DNA from: Neodiprion pinetum
Lineage: Eukaryota > Arthropoda > Insecta > Hymenoptera > Diprionidae
Reading direction: 5' to 3'
Length of the DNA: 64,000 nucleotides
NCBI RefSeq assembly: GCF_021155775.2
Contig: NC_060237.1
Span: 9,201,832 to 9,265,831, forward strand
Each line of letters starts with the position of its first letter. Within the stretch, counting starts at the first letter, position 1. Under the pieces are notes generated by a model. It made no database searches and was not told where the DNA came from. It saw only the letters and a program-made list of their open reading frames with translations. This document shows, piece by piece, positions 1 through 16,490 of this stretch. The position numbers were made by a program, and so were the translations under genes.

Positions 1-2505
1 TCGACTCTGGAGGATTGACGGCCAGGCAACCGGCTGAGCGGTCAGTTGTGAGATATTGGAGGGGCGTAAAACTTGAGGAGATTATATTCTCCGTTTCGAT
101 ATACCCAAATAGCATTTTATTGCCTCACGGAAGAATTATTGCCCACGCATTTTCGGATATTAAATTAAGGGGTGGGAGTGGGAGCGAGAGAGAGAGAGAC
201 AAAGTCGGGGTGGAAATACGAATGATGCGAAAAAGTCGTAGTCGTAATATAAACAGCGATGAGAAAAATAAGAACGTTCTCTCCGAGAGTTTATGTTTCG
301 TTTCGCAAAACGCGTTTAGCTAATTAGGCCTTTTGTACGGGTGCGTAATACTTCCCTTTCACCAATTCCGACAATTTTTACATCTCGCTAATTGCATGTC
401 AAAGAACAAAATACCCAATTATCACTAAATGCGTTTATTTATTTTTTTCGTTTACTCTTTCGAATTTCTTTCTGCTTGTTAAGGGTGTAAAAACGTTACA
501 GTTGTGTTTCATTCTTCATCCGCAAGACTAAATTCTGGGAAGCTGGAATGTATATTACGTGAATAAAAACTTGGGCGTTTTTGTGATGTGTTTCAATTCG
601 TCAATCGACGTAAACGAATCGTACAGCTGCTTGCAAATTATGAACGTAATTCTTTCCAGTCGATCGTTAACCTGATCTCAACAGTCACGAATTGTAACTA
701 TTCAAAAAAGAATTTCACATTTATTATATGAACTGGGCTGATGTCGATGGTAAATTTTTCACAAAATAAATGAATTTGTCAAAAGTAAATTTTACTCAAA
801 TTCTTTCTCTGTAATGTTTACGACAAATTTTGTTGTCCGACGAATAAGTGACTTCAAAACTTGAAATTCTACCAAAATTTATTACGTTCAGTCATAAAAG
901 CCAAGTTTCATGGAAATCATTCGCAACCTTACCGAACCTGTGAATATTCCCAATTTTCGGTCCGAGGTAACCGATATAATTGGGTGAGAAAATCAAACCG
1001 TGTTCAAAGAACACAGGGAGGCGTCATGAAACGGTTTAATTTTTAAATTCTTCAGCGGTAGCAGTAGTAGTAAGAGGTGGAGGAGGAGGAGGAGTAGCAA
1101 CCCCCTTACGGCCCCAAAATACACAGCAGTTAGCCAATTAGCCCGACCAATTTGTCGTGCAAAATAAACGACCTGTTCCTGTTCCCAATTTATTCGTGCA
1201 CCTACTCTCTACGTGGATATACTTGTAGGTAGGTACATACTCGGTTCGGCACACCGAACGCGTATATACATACACGTATATCTATATCCGCGTGTATATA
1301 CACGCCTATGTCTAACCCCTTCTCAAACTTCAAACGAAATAATTAAGCCATTCTCTTTACTTGGTCGGCTAACGAGCCTGCAGGGTTCTGGAACTAGTGC
1401 CAATTATCGAAAACCAACCGGACCGATACGAATATACGAATACGAATACAGGAATTGGTCGATGTTGGTTGGTTGGTATCTCGGTGTGAGTCTACGCGGT
1501 GCCCACATACCAGGTTCATTATATCAACAGAGGCAAGAGGTTCAAATTAAACGAAAGCACCAACCAGTGTTCGAAACAACGAGATACTCGACTACGAGTG
1601 CCTGTTGTTAAAGCTCCAGTTACACCGGGAAAACTCCTTCATCTTTTTCATTCCTCGATTTTTCGCTTATAGCTTTCCTATCTCCTTTTCGAGTTCAGTG
1701 CTAACGAGTCCATTACAATACGTAATCAACTCACCGTAGGTACCAATTACTTACTTATTCCTCACTGTCCCAGTTATTCGAAACCCTTCTTTTTTTTTCT
1801 TTTTTTGTCGAGTACGGCAAAACTCGATGCATTCATAAATTACTTCGAAACTATGCAGCAATAAATTTGTCACGATGTATTATTAACAGTGAATTTTGAT
1901 AATTTATATCCTAATTTAAACGTTGCAGGAAAAATGCAACATCTTCAAAAGATTTATCGCAATTCTTTATCGCGATAAACGGTGTATAGAACAAAGGTTT
2001 ATCAATATCGATGAATTGTCGAGCTTAAATCGACTGTTTTGGTTTACCTGGTGACGTAGCTGGACCATGTGGTGACTTTACGTTGGGAGCAATTTTAACT
2101 GGATGTGTTATAACGGTCTGGTTTTCACAGCTTTCGCAAGGGGTTGAAGGCCTCGGTTTTCTTTTTCTTCTTCTTCTTCTTCGTATTATCTTCGTCAGAG
2201 CACGACTTTGCCTCTCTTTAAGGTGTCGAGTCGAAAATTCATCCGCAGCACAATTAGATTGGTGAAAAAAGAAAAAAAAAAACTTCAAACCCGAATTAAA
2301 CAGAAACAATTCTCTCAAATTGATAATCAACTCAACAACATTGTATACTCGATACACGGTTCGAACAATTCAACTACTGAACATCTCACTGACTAGTACG
2401 GTTTCTTTTCTCTTTTCTTTTTTGGTATATTATTTTTGGTTCTAAAAATTAGAAAAAGAACGTCACTGCCACGTAACACCAAGGTTCGTTCCTATTTTGA
2501 TTTTA
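1..2505. other. Gene-free AT-rich stretch
   Basis: I see no supportable gene here. The longest open frame (15-323, 102 codons) begins at a TTG codon, runs through a GA-rich patch near 180-200 and resembles no family I know. The stretch holds short T runs near 1789-1806, a trinucleotide tract at 1057-1098 and a CTT-rich tract near 2160-2180. The rest is unique AT-rich DNA with frequent CpG. It could be intergenic or intronic; nothing here decides between them. Confidence 0.6.
1057..1098 (+). repeat. AGT/AGG trinucleotide tract
   Basis: The tract goes from GTA/AGT triplets (GCAGTAGTAGTAAG) into GGA triplets (GGAGGAGGAGGAGGAG). It is purine-rich on the plus strand and adjoins unique AT-rich DNA. 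It looks like an ordinary slippage-derived trinucleotide repeat with two interrupted motifs. Confidence 0.8.
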
Positions 2506-2506
2506 A

Positions 2507-2525
2507 TTTTTTTTTTTTTTTTTTT
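2507..2525 (+). repeat. T19 homopolymer
   Basis: An uninterrupted run of 19 T. It is followed closely by a switch to GC-rich sequence from about 2600. No target-site duplication or upstream SINE-like body is visible, so I do not read it as a retroposon tail on the opposite strand. Confidence 0.85.
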
Positions 2526-2639
2526 CACGAAAAAACAGAAGCGACGTATCTTATTCAACAAACAACGAATGCCACTACAATCGACTAACAGAGTCACAAC
2601 CCTCGCACTCCAGCCTTCCGTACGTTTCGCCAGAGAACC

Positions 2640-2890
2640 TGCCGCTTTGGCAGCTGGCTGTAAACTGTCGCGTGCGGCGGGAGCCGCACGCCGTCGAGTC
2701 TGATAAATCCCCCCACCACCAACCAACCCCTATATCCCCACCACCGAGCCCCCCCATCCTCGAATACGCCCCACCACCTTGCCGCCATCCCCACCATCGC
2801 TGCCACTTCCCCACCACTGGAATATCTCGCCACGCGAATCACCCCTTTCACCATCCGCTCCCCGCGGAAAATAATCCGCGGGTCTGTTAC
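2640..2890. other. GC-rich patch with CCA-rich cryptic repeat
   Basis: From about 2706 to 2820 the plus strand is strongly C-rich and G-poor, with CCACCA, CCCCACCA and CCACCACC recurring irregularly. This gives open frames on both strands rich in Pro/His or Gly/Trp, which I read as composition artefacts rather than proteins. The patch stands out from the AT-rich flanks. It could be a decayed CCA microsatellite or a GC-rich regulatory patch; no promoter motif with a matched start is evident. Confidence 0.5.
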
Positions 2891-2899
2891 GCCGTCGTG

Positions 2900-5800
2900 T
2901 AGAATTTATTTTTCACGCTTGGATGATGGAAAAACGACCAGAAAGTGTGTAAAGTCAATTTCTAATCCCCATTCTCGACATGACGGTAAGTACCAACGGG
3001 ATTGGTCATTGTTTCACCACTTTAAGGTCACACAATTATCTGTGATGAAAATTTGAAAACCGTTTGAATACCATAAAGTAGCGAGTATCTGGTAGGTACA
3101 ACGAAAAACATCAAGCTATCGGCAGATAGTAGATAAAAAGCAAGGTTAACTGAGAAGAATATCCATCCAAGACTTAGGACTGGTATTGAACATCTCGCAT
3201 TTGATAGGTTGCAGGCATCCTAAGCTTCGGTCACTATCTTGAGAAACGCTTGAAAATGTGAACCCTTAATATTAAGCCTAGCAATGTCGGTACAGACGAA
3301 AAGAATACGTTACACTTTCGTTAATTAACTGGTGAAATTATCCTTTTTTATGATGTTTAATAAACGAAGGTAGGAATATATTACACCCTCACTTTTCCTC
3401 TGTCAAGAATTCCGTTTGACGATATCGGAACGGAAGTGCAGAGGAAGAGTTTCTGGATGACGAAAGTGCCAGGCGAGTTTAAAACCGACCCTCTGTATCC
3501 CCGTGGAGAAAACTCCCCTCCGCGTCTCCCTTCCACGCTCCAGCACCGAGGGATGCTATCCCCACTCGGTTGAACCATCCCCTCCAGGATACCGACAGTC
3601 AACCCGTCACAAGCCACACCTCCCATTACAAAAATTACACTGTCCGTTGATTTAGTGTTGTGTAGCGGTTCACGGCGGGGCGGCAAGCGGGGATCGCAGG
3701 GAGCTCAGAGGGGTGGGAACTAAGTAATGAAGGGTTTCCCGTTCGGGAATCACGGAATCATTCGGCAGATTAAATTAGGAAAGGCTATGTATGACCTTTT
3801 CTTGTTATGCCTCCGTTTTTTTTTTTTTTTTTTTTCTTCTTTCGCGTGTGCCTCGCCACGACGGGAAAGGATTGCAAAATGGATTGGTTGATTTTTACAA
3901 CCATAGGGTCAGAGACGGCTGTTTGTCGAGTTGCGTACGTACGTATCAACGTTTTCTTCTTTTTATTATTGTTATCATTATCATCATTTTTTTTTTAACC
4001 CCCCTTTTTAATTAAACGAGGAACTTTGATGGGTTCCTGATTAAATTGATCACGAGTTCGCAGGTGCGACGAGCATGCCGTGAGCACGTAGATACCTAAT
4101 TTCATCATTACCCGGCTTTTAAATTGTCAGAGCTGTCACTAATCAACCTGAGATTTACCCTCCGTACCGCCGTCGAAAGCCTCGGCCTATTTTTTTTATT
4201 TTTATTTTTATTTTTTCTTCACGTTTTTCACAACGCTCCGCAAACAACGAACCAGCGCTGTTCAAGCTGATTGTAATCAGCCGATAAATCAAATAACGAT
4301 ACGAAATAGCACGCAGAATGCTTTCGACCTTGGATCGTCGTGTCGCGGTCAGGTCAACGAGTCAAATATCGGCGAAACGCGGAGAGGCGGGAGGATCGCG
4401 AGAAAATCAAAACGAAGTGAGCCGAAAAGGGTGGCGGAGGGGAAGGACGGAGGTGTAATCACTTCTGGGGACTTTAATGGAGGTTTTCTGTACGCTGTCT
4501 GCTTTGTCCTGAACCGGCGTCCGTCTGCCACTCCATCCGTAGGTACTAGACGCCGAGTCTGCAGCCTCTCAAGTGGCATTATGCATTAAACAAGACGCTT
4601 ACGAGACGCGGAGAAAACTGATAAGACCCATTTTCCTCACGCGGATGATGAAGGCTAAGCCCATCCCTGAACGAAAATCCAACTTTGAGTACATTTGCTG
4701 ACATGGAACGTCAAAATTGCAACGGTTCACTCATTTCTCTTCTTTGAATTTACCCACCGGTATAAGGCATGGATCGGAGCTTTTCACATGGCGATTGTTC
4801 AGGTTAAACATATGAATATTGTGCACGAAACGGAGACTCATCTTAGTTAATTATTGATGAGAATTGATTGTCGTTTGCGCAGCAATAACGAATCACCTTT
4901 CGTCGAAATAATGAATACTGAATAGCGACTTCACAAGAATGGCACACATTGAGAACGCGTTTCAGCTGTCGCTAATTTCTGGTTGCGTTTGATAATTTTT
5001 ATTTATCGATTAAGCATTCGAAACACGTAATTCCGACATGTTTCAATTACCATAGGAAATTATATTCACAACAATGTTGTTACAGTAAAGATTAAATAAT
5101 GTTAGAATTACGATAAAATGTGGTAAAATCAGTTACTATTTAGTTTGATTATAATTGTCAATACTAGATTTACCGATAATCGTGATGTTCGTCTGTTCCT
5201 TGTTAGTTTTCTACATCGTTTTCATTTCACAAGTTCTTACCGTCACTTTTATGCCGCGCCAAACTTAAATTATGGCAACACTCGCAAGAAAATACGAGTA
5301 GAAATGAACATACTCAAACCGAATACTAACGCACGTTAAATTTTCTGGTCAAAGCTACGAAACGGAATTTTCATTTTCAAACCATTATTCTCGTTTGTCG
5401 TAAAGACGGAAAATATAGTGAACGGTATAATGTCCATAAGAATCTGCGTGTATCTTAAATCGCTACAAAGCAGACGTAAAGTCGTGAAAAAAAAATTTCC
5501 CGAATCCCGAATCTAATTCGAACAAAGGTCAAAAAATGCACGTGCGTATCGAATTAAAGCTCCGCGATTTTGCTCTACAATCAACCCCGACTGCTTTCGG
5601 TAGTCAAAGAGGTCCAAGGACACGTAGGATCATCCCCAATTCCCGAGTCTCGCAGGTTTCGGCACATGAACGAGGGACGCAAGTCCGATCGAAAGAAAAG
5701 GAAACGTATTTACGAAAATTTGATGGTGAAGTTCGTCCGTTGGACAATCCCCGATATTGATATCCAGGAGGCTCTCCATCACCGGACTTTCGTTTCGGGA

Positions 5801-7775
5801 CTTTGCCGAGGAGAGTGCTAGCTCCGTCTCTCTCCTCCACTCTCCTTTCCCTCCCCCCCCTCACCACCCCCGATCCGCCACGGCATCCCTCCCTCTCCTC
5901 TCCGACCCGCGCCCGTCCGCCTGGGATTTATTATGCATGGGGCTGATGTATCGGACATCAGACGTCCAGGGGGAGGACGGGTACCCTCAGGAGTGGACCG
6001 GGACTTGGACGAGGGATGCAGGGCGCGGGGACCGCCGGCGGAAGATGGAATAAAAGGGAAAGAGACCCGAGGAGCCTTCCGGTCTTATTGCTTTTTCTCT
6101 TTCCGAGATGATGCCACATGCACGCAGGATTTCGCGGGGTCTAAGGAAACGAGGGTCACCTGCCAATTAACGCAAGAGACGATGGAGACGAACTTGGAAA
6201 ATTGATACTTTCATTAACTCGATCGTGAGTTAGTCGCGTACGGAGTATTCGTCAAATCGTTTTATCGGTGAGCACCGAAAATGTCTAAAAATATGACAAG
6301 AAGAACGGAAGACTGGAATCATGAGGAAAATTTGAATATATGGATACTTCGTTTGATATCGCTTTAATATTGATGTAAAAAAAAGTAGTAGATTGATTAA
6401 ATTTTACCCTACAGTTGTTCGTTTTACTCGTATAGTCGCTCAATCGCTTTTTTCAACATACTGGCATCGTTAAATATTTGATTTTACGGCATTTCACTGA
6501 TATTTATCATCATCAGCAAATGATAATAATTAATTGACTGCTGGAAAACAGAAAATATGTTTCTGTACAGACCTTGCAAAAAATAATATTTTGACTAAAA
6601 TAAGCCATCCCAAGGTAAAATCAAAAGGATTTTTTGCCGATTTGAAATGAATCAGTATCGATATCTAAGCTTTTGTTTGTAATTCTACCGTGTTTTGTTG
6701 ACGTATTTTTTTAAGAAATTTTCTTACCTTACGAATATAACAATGAAACAAGAAGAACGATAAAAAACACGAAAACCAGGGTTTAAAAACTGAAACTCGT
6801 TGAGCTGGATTTTGTTCGGAGAATCAACTCTTCAAAGTATTAGTAATTTGAACTGTAGAGTACTTTGTCAAGATCGCGTTATTGTTTGGTTTTCTTACGA
6901 GTGTTGATTCTTTACAGACCGACTGAAATAAATCTTCGATAATGTCGACGCGCCTTTGACTAAGATTATCTACAATAACTCGTGATTATTTCCCGATCAA
7001 TGGAGGTGCCGAGGAAGAAATTCATTTTTGTCAAACGTCAGTGATACTATTTCAATTAAATATACCTCCATCGAGTCCTGCCGCATCTTTGAATCTCGTT
7101 TCAAACCGTCTTTTCGACTCTTCGTGCGGAATTTTGATATTCCGAACGAAAGATTGCAACTTTTTTTGCAAGCCTTATCAGGCAGTGAATCGATGCGGTA
7201 TACATTTATAAAGATGCAAGAGTCAATCGTGACCTCGCATACGGTGTTCGTGTGATTGTTGGGAGAGAGGGAGCGTCGTGGAATCGCATTATTACCGCAA
7301 ATCGCGGCTATCGCCCGAGTATTTCGAAAAATTCCAGAATCACATCGGATGAAAGCCCCGATGCTCGAGTGGCATAGATACTAAGAGCTTTTCTGGGAAA
7401 GTAAGGGTCCATTAGCTGACTCGGAGCTGTCTCCTGAGTCCATTACAAGATGAGCCACCCTTCCTATGCCCGTAATAGTCTGTAGGTAGCATTATACTAT
7501 ATAGCGAGTGCACTCTCGTCCCGAGGTATTTTGCCGATTCGCTTTTGTTTCCCCGATTCCTACTCCACGACACCCGGGACATATTCCCGATTTGATACGC
7601 TCCTGTAACTCGGTTGAATCGACTCGTTAATTATTTATTTAGAGTCGCCGAATCGGCCGATCAACCGCCAATGTATAAAAGAATTTCATTACACTCCCTT
7701 CCGGGCACCGAGAGACATTTCATATTGTAATTACTCGAGGAGTTAATCACTGTGCAAAAATGGCATTCGTACGCC
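2900..7775. other. Gene-free stretch with GC-rich patches
   Basis: No gene is supported. The stretch contains T20 at 3816-3835, GC-rich patches at about 3470-3720, 4360-4600 and 5780-6080, and otherwise unique AT-rich DNA. Open frames of 60-101 codons occur in the GC-rich patches, where stops are rarer by composition. The region 7260-7720 is moderately GC-rich and unique, with no recognisable coding signal. Confidence 0.55.
5780..6080. other. GC-rich patch, pyrimidine then purine
   Basis: About 5820-5910 is a pyrimidine-rich run of CTCTCC and CCCCCC words. After about 5960 the plus strand turns purine-rich (GGGGGAGGACGG, GGACTTGGACGAGGG). The sequence between includes TTATTATGCATGG near 5928-5940, which resembles homeodomain/POU-type sites. 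Open frames of 87-98 codons cross it on both strands, and none carries a recognisable domain. A regulatory role is an inference from composition only. Confidence 0.35.
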
Positions 7776-8016
7776 GATTACAATTTCAAAGATTACAGGG
7801 ATTACAGCAAGATTGCGAATATTGCAGCAGGATTACAAAAAATTACAAACGATCGCAGAGATTTCAGAGGTTACGAAAAATTTCAAAAATCGAAAAGATT
7901 ACGGCAAGATTACAGAGATATACACGGGATTACAAAGAATAGATGAGATTACAAAAAATACATGAAATTACAAAGGATACACGATATTACAGTAATCTGT
8001 TTATACCAGATTACAA
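7776..8016 (+). repeat. Degenerate GATTACA array, ~10 bp period
   Basis: GATTACA or one-base variants recur near 7776, 7791, 7800, 7811, 7820, 7831, 7841, 7851, 7860, 7870 and 7880, then at 7897, 7908, 7928, 7947, 7966, 7985 and 8009. The first part has a period of about 9-11 bp. The second part settles at 19-20 bp, close to double. The 3-4 bases between cores are mostly A, so A-rich tracts fall in helical phase. Open frames of about 60 codons across it encode Lys/Arg/Gln-rich repetitive peptides and are most simply by-products. It looks like an old tandem repeat with two period classes. Confidence 0.8.
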
Positions 8017-13038
<5,022 letters not shown>

Positions 13039-13320
13039 GCTTTCATAACACGTGTAAACACATGCTTTCATAACCTGTCAAAAATAACTAAAGACAAAAA
13101 TAACCCACGACAAAAAAAAATTGACAAAAATTTTAATTATATTAAATTGAATTAAATTTCACATGCGTTACTTTCTTCATGGGTTATGTTTTGTAATTTA
13201 TTTTTGTACGGGTTTGGATAATTTTTTTGAAGTTTATTCTGCGTAGGTCATGTTTTTTTTTTTTTAGGTTATTTTGTGTTGGTTATTATCGTACAGGTTA
13301 TTATTTCTGTGTCATTTGGT
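13039..13320. repeat. Degenerate inverted repeat of ATAACC/GGTTAT units
   Basis: The left arm (13039-13133) carries GCTTTCATAACA and GCTTTCATAACC 25 bp apart, then ATAACTA and ATAACCCACGACAAAAA. The right arm (13177-13320) carries complementary units: GGGTTATGTTTTGT, then GGTTAT at 13267, 13281 and 13296, spaced 14-15 bp. The left unit ATAACCCACGACAAAA pairs with TTTTGTGTTGGTTAT in the right arm with few mismatches. The centre, near 13150, is AT-rich. It could be a decayed foldback element or two opposed arrays; I cannot define exact ends. Confidence 0.5.
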
Positions 13321-13806
13321 CGTAGTACCCGAAAACTTGTATGTTTTTCAGTTATGATTAAAAAATGAAGACACCTATATACGTTATAACCACGGAACTA
13401 TAAGAAATTTCTATCGGCGCGGATATAATTTCAGGGTGAAAAATAATGGAGGATCTCGTCGCTTAGCGTGCGAGGCACCCGCATCCGGGGGAAAAGGCAA
13501 TCATTTTCTAAAATGCAATAATAATGCGCTGAGACTGGTAATAAATAAATTTCTCGGGGGTGCCTCTATACACACCAATAATATGAACAGGTAGGTATGT
13601 GAGCGGTAAGGGGGAAGGGATATTGCTTAGTGGAGACCCGGGACCCTCCCTCGGTCCACATTATTATTGAGACCGACCCCGTTCGGTCTCAAATAGCGAC
13701 GGCTTCGAATCGCTCGCGAAACGAACAACCCTCGATTTAATACGCTTTCCAACGAGAAGCAGTTTTCTCAAAAATTCCCAATCAATCTGTTATTCATACC
13801 TACCTA

Positions 13807-14231
13807 CACTGACAATGAGAAAAATTTCATTTGTTATAGTAACTAGAAACATTCGATGAAACAGGTATCGTTAAAGAAACTGTTTGAATATTGTTGGAAT
13901 GACGAAAAACGAGGTACGCGTAACCATTTTGCGCTATCGTTGATCCTTTTTTGGTAATTGCAACGCAAAATCAGTTTCTGGGGTTTACTCTACTTTTTCA
14001 GTTAAATAAGGCTTTAACGTCGATTTATTGTTGCGCAAGCATTAAATTTTTGCAACGGTCACACAGAAAAGTGATCATAATGAGAAAGAATAGTAACGGG
14101 TACTAGACTTTCTGGTAACAGCTAGAAAACTGATTTTCATTTTGTACCTAGATATATATTTTTCGATTGTGGTAAAAAATGAAAATAGTTAAGGACTGAA
14201 CGGTGACCGGAAGTAAAAATTTCACTCAGTG
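13807..14231 (+). mobile_element. MITE family A, copy 1 (425 bp)
   Basis: Non-autonomous DNA transposon relic with no coding capacity. Its left end reads CACTGACAATGAGAAAAATT and its right end reads AAAAATTTCACTCAGTG, the inverted complement. TA flanks both sides (13805-13806 and 14232-14233), as expected for Tc1/mariner-type insertion. Internal sequence matches the copies at 25.99, 36.59 and 52.93 kb along nearly the whole length, including a block near 13915-13970 (TTTTGCGCTATCGTTGATCC) that copy 3 lacks. This copy has a small duplication inside its left end and lacks about 10 bases of the TATAGCAACA block found in the others. The superfamily is inferred from the TA and the ends. Confidence 0.85.
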
Positions 14232-14839
14232 TATTATTATTTAATAGTATTTTCAAAAGATAATCGTTCTCGTCTGTACGGATGAATGCAATTGACAATT
14301 GAACGTAGTTTCGCCGAATGTTCACTGGCTGGAAATTTTGTCAAACAATTATTCATCAGGAATAAGTTTTCCTAATCCGAATCTCGAGCTTCCTTATAAT
14401 CCGAATAAATAATTTTGAATGAAATATTTTTCTTATACGGAAAAGAACCGCCGTAAATTACATTAAAAGAAAACATGAAATTCTAGACTAACGTTTTTCC
14501 AATAACCGAATAACGAAAACTGAAATAGAAATTGTCTAACAATAAAACATAAATTCAAAAAATTTTTTGGATTATTTTTATCTTGCAGATTTTCGTATGA
14601 TTTTAAGCGATTCGTCGGTTATTCGGCTTGCTCACTGAGTTTCGGATGAAATTTGACGAAGCGAGCCAGGAATTGTTCGAATCCTTCGCTATATCCGAGA
14701 GCAAGTAAGTTGGATAGAGTGGGATATGAGTGAAATGCCTTCCCATCCCATTCAGGCGACAATAATTGCCTTATTGACATTAATAAGACGAACTGAGGGG
14801 GGGGGATGAGGATGATGTGTCGTCAAGCAACGGGCGTAC

Positions 14840-14867
14840 GTATATTATATATATATATATACGTATA
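14840..14867 (+). repeat. TA microsatellite
   Basis: A TATATTATATATATATATAT tract running into ACGTATA, followed by CACACATATATG. It is an ordinary dinucleotide repeat next to a short CA/TA mixture. Confidence 0.85.
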
Positions 14868-16089
14868 ACACACATATATGTATGCGTATAGGAGATCTAT
14901 TATGCGTCAACCTCCGAAAAGGAATAGACCTCTTAGACCGTCGGTGACGGTTAAACGCGTATTAAATAATACACAATTGAATGGACAAATTTCTCTACCT
15001 ACTTTTGTTTCACTGTAATGGTAACGAGTTTCTTCCATTTCTATTTTTTTTTTTTTTTTAGCTTCTCTTAATTCTTTTACCTCGCTTTTTCATTTCTTTT
15101 ACGATTTTCAGCGTAATGATAATGCGGAAGTGGGGCTACGTTTTTTATGCAGGTATTACAATTTACAGGTACTCACCGGCCAGTTTAGACTCAGTAGTTC
15201 TCGCTTCTCCTGGAGAGATCAGTGCTTAGCCCCATCAAAAAGTAATCTGAAAGAGATGGAGAAGAAAAATTTTGACCACATTTCATACCTTTCAATTGCA
15301 ACGTTGTGGTGTGTAAGTCGAACGTCTTTATTATTAAAAGAAAAAACGCCTACTTCGACAACAGAGAGCCAAAAAAAAAAAAAAAAAATCTCGACATCAA
15401 GTTCAAAATGCGATGTTGATTTCTTCGGTAGAATTTCAAAAACTCTCCAACACTGTTCGCTACGATAAACCAACTGCAATAATTATTTACGTACAAGAAT
15501 CACGTAGCTAATCATTTTCACTAACAATGAGACGGAAATAATTTTCTAGCATAATATTTTCCAAGATTCGATATTTTCCAATTCATATTGTCATTTGCAA
15601 GAATGCTTATGCACATAAAGTTCTTCATTTCAATTTTCACTCGTATAACGTTCATGTGGTTTTGTAAACTTTTTATTCAAATAGCACGAGGCTTCATACC
15701 AAAATTGTGCAATTTTACACACCACTGAAGTATCGAAAGATGCGTTTCCGGATGATTTTGAAAATTTTTCGCCTGTTTCAAGCACGTTTTAAAATTCCTC
15801 ACACTCCTTTCACCTTTTTCCTACAACTTCCAGGTATTTCTAAATGGCACAGGAACATCAACAAGTGACCGAAGGGTTGAAAACGCGGAGGAATCGCTGT
15901 GTGACGTACAAAATGTTCACCCCGCAGGATATGTATATTTTACACACCGCGACGGTGGGACAAGTTTAATAATATTCGTTCCATCAAGCCGCGGCTTCTG
16001 CAGGGCCGGACTCATATTAATTCCTGCGTGATGGCGGCGCGGTTCTCGGTTTGCGGAATGAGACGCGTATATAATAAAGTGAGTTTTTA

Positions 16090-16490
16090 ATTTCCACCGT
16101 CGCCGCGTCGTTGCAGCCCGGCTTTGGCGTCGTTGGGCGTCGTTGGGCGTCGACTCGCCCCCTAAGAACGGGCTAAAAGGGGTGTAAAAATTGTGAGAAT
16201 TAAGGTGGCCTGCCTGGCTCGCTGCCTGGTGGTGGTTGGCCTGCCTGGCTCGGCGGCTCGCGGCTGTCGGCCAGTATTACTAGATAAATCACCCAACAGG
16301 CAATATCCTCGTTCCACTATATTTCTCTTTCGCTCTCTTCCTTTCCTTCCGCCCGCGGCCTCATCTCCTTCCGCACGTTTCCTATGCCGCCCCCGATTCC
16401 CCCGCCCCCTTCGCCAAGCTAACTCGAAACGCTCGACTCATTACCGAGAGCGTTCTCCGCGTGACGTCACAGTCCCTTGGGGAACCAGGA
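16090..16490. other. GC-rich patch with short direct repeats
   Basis: GC-rich DNA in an AT-rich setting. It holds the 10-bp unit GGCGTCGTTG repeated about 2.7 times at 16126-16152. It also holds two exact copies of GGCCTGCCTGGCTCG at 16207-16221 and 16238-16252, 31 bp apart. From about 16320 to 16420 it is pyrimidine-rich. A 150-codon open frame crosses it, but it reads through the repeats and shows no domain. It may be a regulatory patch or a 5' untranslated exon; I cannot tell. Confidence 0.4.

Noticed and set aside
7752..7946. Two open frames of 60-64 codons across the GATTACA array
   Set aside because: They are in two overlapping frames, both repetitive because the DNA is. There is no sign of selection on either.
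15371..15388. Long A runs (for example 15371, 18183, 20098, 42504, 58589) as tails of retroposons
   Set aside because: No SINE or LINE body and no target-site duplications were found next to them. Slippage explains them.
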